64,000 nt of DNA, taken from assembly GCA_025642075.2 (NCBI GenBank), contig JAODUO010001061.1, forward strand, positions 1 to 64,000, written 5' to 3'. This document shows positions 20,338 to 35,300 of this stretch, one piece after another; position 1 is the stretch's first letter; the number at the start of each line of letters is the position of its first letter. The stretch is from Ridgeia piscesae (lineage: Eukaryota; Annelida; Polychaeta; Sabellida; Siboglinidae). The position numbers and the translations under genes were made by a program. The notes below the pieces were generated by a model, which was not told the DNA's origin, did no database searches, and saw only the letters and a list, made by a program, of their open reading frames with translations.

Positions 20338-20387
20338 ATGGAGGAAGATGATATAGACATCGAAGGCGATTTTGATTTAAAATCAAC
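20338..20387 (+). CDS. MYSM1: MYSM1 exon 1 (coding part)
   Basis: ATG opens [16 protein letters not shown], resembling the VDIEGD start of known MYSM1. The donor GTAAGTTG follows. Ends in phase 2. Confidence 0.8.
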
Positions 20388-23300
20388 GTAAGTTGATTTG
20401 TTTGTTTATCTGAGGCTATTTAATAGATGCCTTGAATATGTAGTCTATCTATCACACGTTAGTTTGAGAGCGACAACCTTTTATTAACCATTCGCTCGGC
20501 GTATCTAACAACCAGACTATGCTCAGGCCTAGTCCCTCCTGCCCTGGGCCTTTGAGGCTGAGCTGAGAGTGAGAGAGTTGGTCCCGGACTGGACGCTGGA
20601 TGCATCCACAATCACATCACCATTTACGGGAATCACGCCTACCCTTTCGCCTTGGATGTGCTGATTTTGTTTATCAGTTTGTACATTTACTCAGTTTGGC
20701 AGGGTGAAATCGCTGTCATCACTTTAATTTTAAAATTATTTAAACGAAGACTTAATATTATTAGACGGATAGATCTCTTAATTTAACTAAGTCTAAGTTT
20801 AATCTCTAGTACAGACTAGCCTACCTGGTCTATAGTCACTATTTCTACTGTCATTTGTGACAACATCCCGGCAAACAACGACCCGTGATTTCACATGTTC
20901 TGTAAGTGAATTCAACTGGCTCAATTCACCGGATTCTGTGAACAAATTTGGTGTGTCGACACGTGTTTCCCGTGAAATCACGAGTTTTTCACGCGATGAC
21001 ACGTGCCAGTTAAAACCATACCAGTTCTGGTCCAGTACAACTCGTGTCAAACTCATTCAAAACTTGTGACAGCAGGCAAAACAGGTGTATTCATGTGTAT
21101 ACACATGAAAACACGTACTGGTGGAGCAGTACCAATTATGAATTGGTATGACATGTGCCAACAGGTTCAGAAATGGTTCCTTGTTTGCTGGGATAGTTAT
21201 ACAGTACTGGTGACATAAAAACAATAGAAAAAGTTGCAATATGGATTACCAATAGACACCACCAGACCTCCTGCGTCAACTCTATCATCGACTCTCTTGC
21301 CTGGCGCACACTCCAACAACGCCGTAAAAAAGCTTGACTAGAAATGTTCTACAAGTTTCACTACTGCCTTGTCACCATTGATTCTGCATACCTACGACAG
21401 CCAACAGAAAACATATCGAGCCACTGAAAGAACAACACACACAGCTACATTACTCCCTCCTGCAGGACACAGTACAAACAGATGTCATTCTTCCCCCGGA
21501 CCATGCCCGAATGGAATAGCCTGCCCCATGAAATAGTAGCAACCAAATCCCTGGACTGTTTTAAGTCCTGGCTTGCTGCCCACCTGTAACCACGACAGAC
21601 CCTCCTCCCCTTCCCCCTCCCCTTTTATTTCTTGTGTCTATTACCCTCCTCTACTATGCCACACACCATTTCACTATATTTCAGTATAATCATCACAACA
21701 TTGATGTTGGCTGATCACTAGAAGAAGAAGAAGAAGTGTAAAGTCCTCCTTCACCTTGTCGTAATAGAAACCAGAAACTACTCACTGTATATGACCAACC
21801 TGATAATGACAGCCCCTGAAGTTGAGAAAGATATGTGAGTCGAGGGAGACCCTCATCTAAGGACTTGACGGTTCAACCGCACATTAAAAGTGTTATCAAT
21901 AAAATATTGACGACGCTTGGAAGGATTAAGAAACAAATTTACTTTTCTGAACATAACAGCCAATGCCATTTATGCCACTAACTTTCAAAACAATAATAAT
22001 TGAAATACACACCAAATGGAGAGGCATATAATTGTGATATATATATCGTATGTGACTGACATTAAAAGATGCTCACACACATGAAAATGCAAAAGAGTTT
22101 GAATGCTAAGAGTTCAGATTCAGTTGTTGCATGCAAATAGGTTCAGCCCCTCACAGTGGATGATTTGACTTATTTCACAGAAATCACACATGGAGAATCC
22201 GATGTGAGATTTTTGCCCATACTGGAAAATGTTTTTTTGCCCATATTTCAAAAATGCTTAGAACTATTCAAAAGGTTAGATTCATGTTAAGTAGGACCTG
22301 TGACTTTGAGAAAACAACATCCGTGAAACAACTCAGTCAGCCCAAACCATTTTGTATAATTAAATAACGATACAGATAGAAATAGAACACAGTACTTAAT
22401 AACGTGTACAGAAACATAGACATACTAGATCAATATTTTTATTTTCATAACTTGTTAATAAACTGTTATGATGTATAGCTACTGTGTTCAACCAGGCTTG
22501 CTATACTGATTCACACATTGTCTGGTAGTGACGGAACTTTAGCTAATGCAATATGCTATATACCGGTAGGTTCACATTGCACGTGCGCCAACTAAGTGCT
22601 GGAGCCACAGGCTGTATAGCTGTTTCGTTATACACATGTACATCTAGTACTTTATAATTATAATAGCAGTTTTATGGATCGGTGACATTTGTTTTTGTTT
22701 ATACAGACTTTAAATGTATCAACTCTCTGAAAAGATACCAGTTGACTTGTGTTTATGTATGTTGTGACAGGGTCCTCAGCGACACAGGTGATGATGATTT
22801 GCCTTCCAAGAGTGCCCACCTGCAGCCTGAGTTCACACAACATCCCTGGGTCCTGGAACAGGTGACATCTCTTCTAGCAGTTTCATTGCCTTTGAGAACC
22901 AGCATAGCCCAGACTGCCATACACTGATACAGTCACACCCAGTGCTAACACTTACTTATCTTAAAGCGACATGATCAGTTCGTGGCGTTTTATTTTTATT
23001 GCAAAATCATGTTAATCAGTATAAGTTATAACTATTGTAGCGTCCTGACCGCCAATAAATGTTTTATCGAAATAGAACTGACTTCGTAATGTTAAACGTC
23101 ATATATTTATAAAAATCCTGACGCTTTCACTCAAATTGCCGCGAGTGACATCCACCCATTGACCTTTTCCAACTGGGAGCCGTGCACCTGGCTGGGTGTG
23201 GCGTTAGTGGCGTCAACTTGTGTTCACTTGATACTGCATCGTGTGATCATGCATTTCCTTCTGGGCTTTTAGCCATGCCTATCACGGTTTCAAAAACTTC

Positions 23301-26300
23301 TCGTGGTCGATATGTACACAGAGTTAAGCACCCTTACTGTGTCTATTTTCAACCCTCTAAATGGTACACGAAAACATATTTTGACTGTCTTTACGCTATA
23401 ATAGGTATAATTTATACCATATAACATGATTTTGCAATAAAAATAAAAAGCCACGAACGGACCATGTCACTTTAAACCTATTGTGTAGGCCAGTAGCTGT
23501 ACTGAGGACGGTGAATGTATGTTTATAACAGTTGAGATATTATTGTGCAGTGAAATAAGCCAGCATTTTCACTTATCCAGTGAGTTTTTTTAATCTAACC
23601 TTGTCTGAGTAATATTTGTAGGGTTTAGAAGTAGTGAAAAATAAAAAATAAAATTTAATTTTACCGCGTTCCTGTTGTTTTGAGCGTAACCAATGCGATG
23701 CCACAGAACACAATTTTGTCTTACACACACACTGTGTGGACACTGTAATTGATGGTCAGCTGTGTGCTTACATTGTATTTCAGGGCTGGACTCTGGACAA
23801 CGGTATTGACGAGAAGAGCAAGGCTGTCATTGAGAAGATGTTACAAGAAGAACAGTTTCCTTTTCACCGTCCACCTTGTCACTGTCTTCTTACCTCACAT
23901 CATTCCCACAGTTTCATTGTCAGCCGTGTATCTTTATTTAAAATTGCATTTTCTTGAATAGTCACACACGCTGAATCTGAATTTGTTCAGTTCAGTTGAC
24001 GTGAAAAGCTGTGAGGTTGTAGGTGAGACATAAGGGATGCTGACACAGTGAATATTCTCCAGCTGGGGCTGTCTGACATTAATCTCATTAGTGTTTGTAT
24101 GTCAAGATCGGTGCACTCCTACATGTAGATCAACCATGTCTTCTCTTGTCAGACTCCATATCCTGCATGATTGTCTTAGCAGTGCATAGCCTCGAATAAC
24201 CAAACTCAGGGAGGGGGAAACACTTTGTAGCCCCTTAACTCCACCTGATAGATTTATGGTCCGCTGATGTGACCAGCAGGGTGGCCTTACCCCTGACTGG
24301 CTCTCAGGCCAAACGTGAAGAAGAAAAAACTTGTTATCATATAATACTATATTACTTACACTAGTTAAAATTTAACTTGTATTCACTCAGACATACACCA
24401 TAATATAAATTTGCAGTTATTTATGAAGTAGGAATTACGGCAGGGTTAGCTTCGATTACCCAGGCTCCAGGAGGTGGCAGCACTGTACACAGATACCATT
24501 CAAAAGCCCGCTAGGTGACCAGACTATCTTTTCAGCGAACTTATGCAGCCGAGCGAGAGTCGATTAAATGAGGCTAAGCAATGCGTTGTTTAAGAAAGTC
24601 GTAGCATGTAACATGGGTGTGTCTTGACAGCTTGCTCCTGTTCACTGTTGCAAGGAGGGGCTCCTGTGAACCTGTTAGGGCAGTGAACCATCTTCGACCA
24701 AAATCATTGGTCTAACGTTTGGCACAAGATATGTTTAACAGGCATCTTTAAGAAATGTGGAGCAGAGATGTTTGAAGACATCCACTTGCTCCAGCTTATG
24801 GCTGTTCGTCATGATGGCAACACAGATGTTTTCAGTGCAGCTGATCACCACCTTGCAGTGGTAGATCTGTGGCACAGTGGTTAGAACTTCAGACTCTCGA
24901 GTAAGAGAACCCGGGTTCGAATCCTGTGCTGCCATGTAAAATGTTGGACAATTTTTTTCATTCACTCTACATTGCTCCACCTCAAGGACTTTGGCTGTTT
25001 GTCAGGAGTGGTCCAATGCTATCTTGTACACGTAAAATTGAGTTCTACTTAAAGTATTTATTTTTTATTCTATAAAATGCGTGTAATATTTAGCAAGATC
25101 AGGTTTGGAATTACAGATTTCAGATATTAATTGTAACAAATTTACTCTGAACTGCCATTGTTTGTTGTATGGACTTAACCAAATGTACAGATTTTATATT
25201 GACGGCAAAACTACAGAAGTGAGTGTGCCAGTCATCTCTCCTCCCAGACCTTCAAATGTACCTTTATCACACAAGAAACAGTGGACGGAGGAGGAAAAAG
25301 ACATGTTCTTCAAAGGCCTCGTAAGTCAAAACAGACACATCTAATCTTATAAATTAATTCCAAATGTTGATGTATAATTATTATGAAAATACTATCATAA
25401 GATAGTATCATATCTGGTCAATATTGATAAAATGTGTGATTTCATTTGGCTTGATCTGTTTTATTGAAATGTTAAGGCTATGTTATTTGATAAGCCCTGT
25501 GCAGTCAATAATAATTGTCACTCTGAACATCAAGATTATAGATGTAGCACGTATTTGTGTGCCAAGCCATGACATAATTACTTATTTGAACTTAGTTCCT
25601 ACTGTTCGTTTTGGAGCATCAGGTGATTATCCATCTAATATAATCTTTCGCAATTTCTTTGGCTTCATTCTTGGCATTTCCATTGCTGCCAGATCTTCAG
25701 TAAATGTCTTCCACCAGGTCTTAGTCAGCCTTCCTCTCTTTCTATTACCACCTTCAGGCACCCACTCCATTGCTACATGTGCTATCTGATAACTTAGCAA
25801 GTGTAGTATATGACATGATGATGTTCTAGAATATCAATGGGTCACCTGGTGGGGAGCGGTGGTCGCGCGGTAGAGCGCCGGACTGTCAATCGAGTGGACG
25901 GTGGTTCAATCCCACCTACCATGGTTTCGAAACTTAGGCAATTTCTTCACCCCACATTTGCCTGTGTCTTTCGGAAGAGACACTAAAAGCCGGTGGTCCC
26001 TTCTGTCTGGTGTCTATGCCAGGGGAAGTAAAAGATCCCACACAGGGGGGTAAATGTGTAACCTGTAGTGGACTGACAAATTCTAGAGAAGAACAACTCC
26101 TGCGTTAGCCCAAGTTTGGGCTGTTTGGAGGTAATCACCTAAGACCTAAGACCTGTTTGTTCAAACAAGTTTCGAAACATTTTCTGCATTCAGTACAAAA
26201 TATGTGTTTTAGGAACTGTTTGGGCACAGTTGGAGTAAGATCTCGTCACTTATTCCGACCAGAACCAGTCAACAGGTGAAGTACTTTGCCCAGCACCACC

Positions 26301-29300
26301 TGAAACAGAAGGTGAGTCCTACTTCTGGTGTCCTTTCTGTTGTCTTCTGGCCGCTGTTTCCAGCACACACACTGACACAACACTCACCTGTCAACAGCAG
26401 CAAAATCTAATAAAAATACATTTATTTATCCCTCACAGGAAATTCTCTTGTGATGTTCGACAGGTCAAGTGATGAAAATGATTAATAAAGTACAGTGAAG
26501 TAAAAGAATACAGCAAAAAAATCTAAGAACTATATATGAGAAAAAAATTGAACAATTATTATTAAAATTGACATTATTATTATTAAAATTGACATTATTA
26601 CACGTTCTATTTTGGCCATCCCAGTTGGTGTTGTTCTTTGTCCACAGTGGATCGCGATGTTGGTTTTAGGTGACTCACTTTTGTTTATTTTCTCTTTCCA
26701 TCGTATTAGTGTGGTCGGGCAATGGTCGTTGTTCTCCCACAGAATGTGCGAAAACCAACAATAAATGTTTACCTCGTGAACAAAACCTTGCAAATCAAAA
26801 ACAATCATTTGCCAAATAGACTTTGAAGCCTTTTCCACCATCATCAACAACAACAACCATTTGCCATATGGACAGCCTTTCCTGTCCACTACAACTATTT
26901 GCCTAATAAACAAAGCCTTCCCTGGCATCAACAACCAGTTGACATATAAACAAATCCTTCCGAGTCAATGAGCCTCAAAGAAAGCCTTCCCTGTCAGCAA
27001 GTTAGACACTCGTCTTGTACAATGTTCAATCTCACTGTGAATTGTTCCTCCCCCCAGAACAAGTCTTCCATGTTGACAAAGCCACAGAGCCAAGTGAGTC
27101 AGTCGGTCCACCAAATGTTGAACTCTGTCACCACGGCACAACCCACAGTCACGAGTCTCATGCCCAAGGGGAAGAGGGCGGAAGGACAGAAGGCATTACG
27201 GAGGAAACTGAACACATCTGCGAAACAATATCTCCCAAAATCACGGCTGGGAAAGGAAAGTAAGCAAGCAGTTTGGAACCAAGTCCATGTTGATTTCCCT
27301 GCTTTGGCAGTGATTTTAAAGATAAGGAGCTCATTGCACAAGGTTCTTTCCTCCTAACAGGGAAGATCAGTTGATCTGTAATATTGGAATGTAGTTATAA
27401 ACAGTTACACAGTATCTCTCCCTCTCCATGTGCCACAGTGAAATGTATTGACTGAGTTGTGAGTTATATTAGAATCTGTTATATTTGTTGGTGGCACAAA
27501 ATATGAGTTCTGTGATATTCTAAAGATTCTGGAAATATACACACTATTTCATAAAATGTTCACATCTCACAAAATGAACCACATTGGTTAAGTACATTGA
27601 AATAATAAGTGTGAAGCAAAGCTGTGTTGTGTGTTGACAGGAAATACGAAGACAAGAAAGCAGCCAACAGGTGGCGTCACTGTCAGTCACTCCCTCGAGG
27701 TGATCCACATCAACAAGGTATCAGAGGACAGCTGTGACGAGGAGATTGACGTCATCGACACTGATGACACGGGTGACATGACTGTTGGGGGGACAGCAGT
27801 CAGCAGCGCTGGCTTGGGGGAGAGACATTCGGATCCTGGCGAAACTAACTCCGATCTTGGGGGAAATAACTCTGACCCAGGGGAAAGTCACTCCGACCCT
27901 GGGAAGAGTTATTCAGGGATTGATGCAGTGACATGCATAGAGGCAGACACAGAGACCCAGACAGAAGATGACACCAAGACATATAGAAGGTATAGTGGTG
28001 ATGACGTGTCAGTGAGACGTGACACAGCCGCCAAGAACCAGCCCTGTAGTGACACTGGTGTCATGTGTACAAACTCTGGAACAGTGACTGAGATCTATCC
28101 ATCAGTGGCACAGCTCAGTCCGTTTGACACTGGACGTGCTGCCACAGTGAAGACAGTCTGTGGCTGTTCCACCATTCACACACACTCCCACCGCTGCTCC
28201 AAGTCTGGGTCCACACACTGCACCAACATTGATATGCCTTTAAGCCTGTCACCCTGTCCTCCTGCCAGTGGGATGTGTCCTGAATCAGGGGTGGGGGAGT
28301 GTTCCCAAGTCACAGATGCTGATACCTCTCCTCCCGGGCTTCTGGGAGCTCAGGCGGAGGGAGGGGTTTCTTGTTTCCCAGATCAAAATGCTGGGTTAAT
28401 CTCTGTGGAAATTGCAAACTTGGGAGAGTGTAGAGGAGAGGCAACGTTGTCAACTAGGGAGCAGGGAAAGACAGACGCTTGTAAAGGAAGGCACGGACGG
28501 GAGAACACAAACGATGGACTGTCTGATGTGTCTCCGGTGTCAATGGGAACAGGTGACACTGTATCTGCAAAGATAGGTGACACCATGTCTATAAGGGTTG
28601 GTGACACCATGTCTGTACATGCATGTGACACTTTGTCTGTAACAACAGGTGACACTGTATCTGTTATGGCTGGTGACACTGTGTCTGTACAGCCTGGTGA
28701 CACTGTGTCTGGTGACAATGTGTATGCACAGGCTGGTGACACTGTGTATGTACAAGCTGGTGACACTGCGCCTGAACAGACTGGTGACACTGTATCAGTA
28801 GAGCCTTGTGACACTGTGTCTGTACCGGCTGGTGACACTGTGTCTGTAAGGGATGGTGACACTGTGTCTGTAAGGGATGGTGACACTGTGTCTGTAAGGG
28901 ATGGTGATGGTGAGAGGGAAGAAGATGATGAAGAACATTTGGGTGGTGAGTGTATCTCCTTCAGTTTATTTGTTGTTATTTAATCTCGTCTGACATGTTA
29001 CCTGTAGTTCTTGCACCTGTTCTTAATTGGTATTGGTGAGGTTGATTAATGTGGGTAAAGTCTAAACATTTCTTCTCATGGGGGTCATGGTTGTAACCAG
29101 GCATGTTAACGAATGCAAATGTCATTCGAACGTTTAGCTTTCAGGACATTCAAATGTGATCAATAAACATTCGCATTTAAATGCGTACCATAAATATTTG
29201 CATTCGAATAGCAACTGTTTCATTGAATGCATGTCAAATGCTGGCATGTTGCAATTTGCAAACAAAACTTTTACTCATCTTACCTGGCTGAAAGGTTTCA

Positions 29301-32300
29301 GTGGTTGCCTTGAAGCAGGCACCAGAGAGGCCAGACAGCATTCCTTTTTATACAAGGCCAGAGGAAAGTCAGTCCTCACTGGCTTCCCATTCATCCACTG
29401 GTGAATTGCTGGGTAGACTTTAACAAGTGCCTTTGTTGTAATTAGGCAGTCTTGATCAACTGATCAACACAAATGATACACAAAACACAGACAGGAATGA
29501 ATGATTGGTGTCTGGCCACATTGGTTCAGTGGTTCTTTGAAACATTTTGCAACCAGCATTCCTGTTCACACATGGCAGTAAGACAGGCCTCACTGGCAAG
29601 TGGTGATTGGCCAATGGACAGTTGGCAACTGTCTGCCCAGTGTTCACCCAGCTCAGCATCAAACAATGCTAAAATGTACATAATTTTATTATATAGGCCT
29701 ACAGCTCAACAACACACTAACACAAACTAACATTTACATTTCATGCATCCACAAAACATTCGCATTAGTATTCAAATGTAACAAGCAAACATTTGCATTG
29801 GAATGTGATAATAGAAATGGGCATTCCCATTCAAGTATAGTTACACATTCGCATACGAATGCAATGGTGTGCATTCGTTAACAAGAGTTTTAACAATGAG
29901 AACTATATCTTGGCACTTTGTAATCTGTATGCTCAAAATACTTTTCTGTAGCAATTACCAATGTTTTATGTAAGCAAGTTTTGTATAAAAAAAAGTATAC
30001 AATCTCTGGTTGAGAACTTATATGCAGTTATGAGCTAATATAATTTGTCAAAATTGGTATTACCTGTGCAGATGTCTGTTTTATTAATATATCTAAATTG
30101 TTCACACAACACAAACTATTTTCAAATAAATGTTTGTCATAATGAACTTTTGTTTGTCCAAACTACCAGATACACTTGTTTAACTTTTGTGACTTTCCTG
30201 ATAGTTGTTTCCATAAAAACGATTTAGTTAACAACTATCAGTTGATTGCTGTTCCTGACTGACTGTCATGTGTATGTTTGACTCTAATCACTGCCATAAT
30301 GGTGTAATGTCTCCTCCGATAGAGTATGCAGTGCTGACCTCTAATGGTGACCTGGTGTACATGGTGAATCCAACCAGTGAAGTGGTCCTTGCCAGTGGAG
30401 TGATCAGTGACCAGGAGAGGCTGATCCATTCAGAGTTCTTTGACAACCGACCTGGTCTGAAGACTCCAGATCGTTATCTCCGCATCAGGACATACATCAC
30501 TGACTCATGGTACGCACACTGCACATGCATACATCATACATACATTCATCACTGACTCATGGTACGCACACTGCACATGTCTACCTCATACATACATACA
30601 TCACTGACTCATGGTACGCACACTGCACATGCATACCTCATACATACATACATACATCACTGACTCATGGTACGTACACTGCACATGCATACATCATACA
30701 TACATACATCACTGACTCATGGTACGCACACTGCACATGCATACATCATACATACATACATCACTGACTCATGGTACGCACACTGCACATGCATACATCA
30801 TACATACATTCATCACTGACTCATGGTACGCACACTGCACATGCATACATCATGCATACATACATCACTGACTCATGGTACGCACACTGCACATGCATAC
30901 CTCATATACATACATACATCACTGACTCATGGTACGCACACTGCACATGCATACATCATACATACATACATCACTGACTCATGGTACGCACACTGCACAT
31001 GCATACATCATACATACATACATCACTGACTCATGGTACGCACACTGCACATGCATACCTCATACATACATACATCACTGACTCATGGTACGCACACTGC
31101 ACATGCATACTCATACATACATACATCACTGACTCATGGTACGCACACTGCACATGCATACATCATACATACATACATCACTGACTCATGGTACGCACAC
31201 TGCACATGCATACATCATACATACATACATCACTGACTCATGGTACGCACACTGCACATGCATACCTCATACATACATACATCACTGACTCATGGTACGC
31301 ACACTGCACATGCATACCTCATACATCACTGACTCATGGTATGCACACTGCACATGCCTACCTCATACATACATACATCACTGACTCATGGTATGCACAC
31401 TGCACATGCATACCTCATACATACATACATCACTGACTCATGGTACGCACACTGCACATGCATACATCATACATACATACATCACTGACTCATGGTACGC
31501 ACACTGCACATGCATACCTCATACATACATACATACATCACTGACTCATGGTACGTACACTGCACATGCATACATCATACATACATACATCACTGACTCA
31601 TGGTACGCACACTGCACATGCATACCTCATACATACATACATCACTGACTCATGGTACGCACACTGCACATGCATACATCATACATACATACATCACTGA
31701 CTCATGGTACGCACACTGCACATGCATACCTCATACATACATACATCACTGACTCATGGTACGCACACTGCACATGCATACCTCATACATACATACATCA
31801 CTGACTCATGGTACGCACACTGCACATGCATACCTCATACATACATACATCACTGACTCATGGTACGACACTGCACATGCATACATCATACATACATACA
31901 TCACTGACTCATGGTACGCACACTGCACATGCATACATCATACATACATACATCACTGACTCATGGTACGCACACTGCACATGCATACCTCATACATACA
32001 TACATCACTGACTCATGGTACGTACACTGCACATGCATACATCATACATACATTCATCACTGACTCATGGTACGCACACTGCACATGCATACATCATACA
32101 TACATTCATCACTGACTCATGGTACGCACACTGCACATGGATACATCATACATACATTCATACATACATACATAGTATTACATACATACGTACGTACGTA
32201 CGGTCGTACGTACGCACGCACGACGCACACGCACTCACGCACGCACGCACGCACACACACACACACACAACATTTTGTGAAATAATGGCAAATTGGGTGT

Positions 32301-35300
32301 ATTATCCTAGTTTATTTTATCTTTTTATAATTTTACCAGATATTCTAATTTGTATCAATTTCATATGTAGTTGTATATAGTTATACTTTCATATGTAGTT
32401 TTACTGATATACATTAGTGAATTGTTTTATCAGTCATAATGTTCTTATTGTACTTTTCAGCCGCAATGGTTGCCAGAGAATAAACTTTATTATTATGAAG
32501 TGATTGGATTGAGTCAGTAGCGTGGTCTTGAACTGTTTAAGGAGACGTTGCAAGCCGAGTTATTTGACAAAGACATCCGTGAGACCCGGTCTAAGAAACT
32601 GTGGTGATGTGAACTGTATTGGTCGCATACACTCCTACCTCGAGCAACTTGGGGCCATCAATTTTGGCTGTTGTAAGTAAATGTTCCTTAGATTATCTTC
32701 CCAGCATGTACAAGTTTTGGTATCTATATCAGGGTCCGTATGGGGTCTTGAAAGTCTTGAAAAGCCTTGAATTTGATTAGACCAAATTCAAGGCCTTAAA
32801 ATCCTTGAATTTTACAAAGTAGTCTTGAACAGTCTTGAATTTAATTGTGGTTAATAAAATATTGTTTTGACTCAATTGTTGTGATGATTAACAGCCAGAA
32901 AAGGAAAAGCCTATGCACAAAAATAACTTGTGCACATTGGTCAATCGGCATTTCATTGTGGTCAGCGCCATTGTTTTCTTGGTTGAGTAAAAATGTTAAT
33001 GTTAACTTTATTTACTGTGCTTAAAAGTACATATATTGTTAAGACAGTCTTGAATTTTTCTTTCATTTCATTTCTTTCATTTCCAGATGTGTATGGACCC
33101 TGCTATATTATTAATTCAAGTCATAGAATAAAGTAAGCTACATTGTTATGGGTCAAGAGAATAGGTGGTGACTATGATTCACCAAAACAAATTTCATTCA
33201 TAATTACCAATTCCCTATATAATGTCACTTGGCCCATTTTTATGTTTTCTGTCGTCATCTATGTCATGTGACATGTGTTTCTGTTTTACCTCACAGCTCA
33301 AGTGCAGTACAATCGGCCAGTGAGGTCAGTGCCAACTAAGGTGACTAGAGACACAACCAGTGAAGAAGAACAACAGTGTGTCACGACGGAGCGACTAGCT
33401 ATCATTGTGAGTAACTGTAATTATGAATGACTGTGTGATTGACAGGTCACTGGCTCCTGTCACTCAATGTCAGTTTGTGACAGAAACATTACATATTGGC
33501 AAAGTTTGTATAATTAGTCAATCCTGTTTTATTATAGTTGACCTAATGTTGGATTTTGTAAGTTCAGTGTGTTACTTAATCGTCATCACACAAGATTATA
33601 TTAAGGCTGTCATCAGAGCTCATACCCTGGTCCATCTGTTACCCATCTTTCCACCCCTGCTCCCTCAGTCTTATTCTCAGCCAGCTATGTACTTTTTCTC
33701 TAATTTTGCATACGCGTAACTTTGGATAAAGAGGTAATACATAAGAAATTTGTATTTGATTGGATGCTTCTAAGGGCACCTCCTGGCCTCCCACAAAAGG
33801 TCATTATTTCTGTTCCTTGCTCCAGCCTAGAATCACTTGTGTGTTCACCGACTTGTATATTCCTTCTCAGTCTCACTTAACCAACTGTCGGTCAGCTGCG
33901 TAACCATGCCTAGAAGACAGTGATGTGACTGCCAGCTTTTGAATATCCGTGTGGGGCTAAACAACGCTGCCACCTCACGGATACTGGTTAATCCTGCTGT
34001 AGTTCCTATTTTATAAACAACTGCAAATTTTTATTTATTTTTTATGTTAATATAAGTTCAATGTTGAATAGTTTTCATAGGATATCATTATCTTGTAAAA
34101 GTGTATCGTTATTTTAATTTTTATTTCATAGTTGGCCCGAGAGCCAGTCAGTGTTTTTACCCTAATAGGGGGCAAGGCCACCCTGTCAGTTACATCAGCA
34201 GCCCATTAATTCCCCAGGCGCAGTTGAGGGGCTGAAAAGTGCTGCCACCCCAGGAAGTCTTGTTAATTAAGGCTAATTCCTTCTGTATTCAAGTCTCTAT
34301 GGTCAATCAGGTTCCAGCTGTTTACTGTGGCTTCACCTGTGACTGATCTAATGTTAGTGGCTAGCTGATGGTTATGTCAACAACACATTATATCCATGTT
34401 ACATTAAATAGTTGCCAGCATTGTCCAGTGTGGAGGGTAACCTAAATGTTAATAGGGTAGATTAGCTTAAATGTATGTTTTTGTTTGAGTAATTCTCATA
34501 ACTAAGAATGTTAAAATAGTGTGATTAAAGACTGTTGATAATTTTTTTAGCTAATTTTGTTTTGTGAAGTTACACAAGTTCAATGTATCTGTAATACTTG
34601 ACAGATGTTCACTGTCCACAGAGCGTGTGTCCAGAGATAGCCAGAGCAGAGTAAATGCATATTGAGCTTAACTGGCTAATCATTTATTTTTATTTTGCTC
34701 AGGTGCATTTCCCATTACACTGCCACACAAGAAGTCTGTATTTGATCGAATCCTTCTGAAGGCTTCTCAGTGCCACAAGAATTGCCTTTTTATTGGTGTG
34801 CCTATTTAAGAAAAAGTAATACTTTCTTTAATTTTGTTATTGACACTCCATATTGTAATTCCACTATGATTTGCCAAAATCGCAATATAGCCCAAAGACA
34901 TCCAGGACCTCTGGCCGATTTATTTATGTATTTGACATGTTCGAAGGATTTATCTCTAGAGCATTTGGTAAAGTAGCTCCCTGACATTTGAATTCACTGA
35001 TTGATGTTGTCCTCTGCGTTGTTTGGCAGCATGCCCGGAAGAGGCGGGTTCGGGATGAACAGGGAAACTGGGTGGATGAGGGTGATCTGGAAGGGAAAAC
35101 TATACAGGTAAGTACAGGTGTGAGCAGGTCATTAGGGTATCTGTACAGGTATAAGTGAACTCCAGTACAGGGTAGGTTGGATATCTACAGGTGTGAACAA
35201 ATAGGCTGGGTATCTAAAAACTGTCAATACAGGTAATTGGAGGTGTGGGCAGGTAGGTTGATTATCTATACAGGTAAGTGGAGGTGTGGGCAGGTAGGTT

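Noticed and set aside
24864..26155. Candidate genuine tRNA genes
   Set aside because: A and B boxes are present, but the 5' halves do not complete acceptor stems and both are followed by SINE bodies.
27015..27263. Alternative acidic reading frame for MYSM1 exon 6
   Set aside because: It looks plausible in composition but does not match the phases of exons 5 and 7, while the basic frame does.
28383..28886. Minus-strand frame of 167 codons over the MYSM1 octad array
   Set aside because: Shadow of the 24-bp coding repeat. The plus-strand frame joins neighbouring exons in phase.
30507..32380. Open frames of 60-120 codons with [20 protein letters not shown]
   Set aside because: Products of the 52-bp array rotating through frames. 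Only the first copy belongs to the MYSM1 exon.
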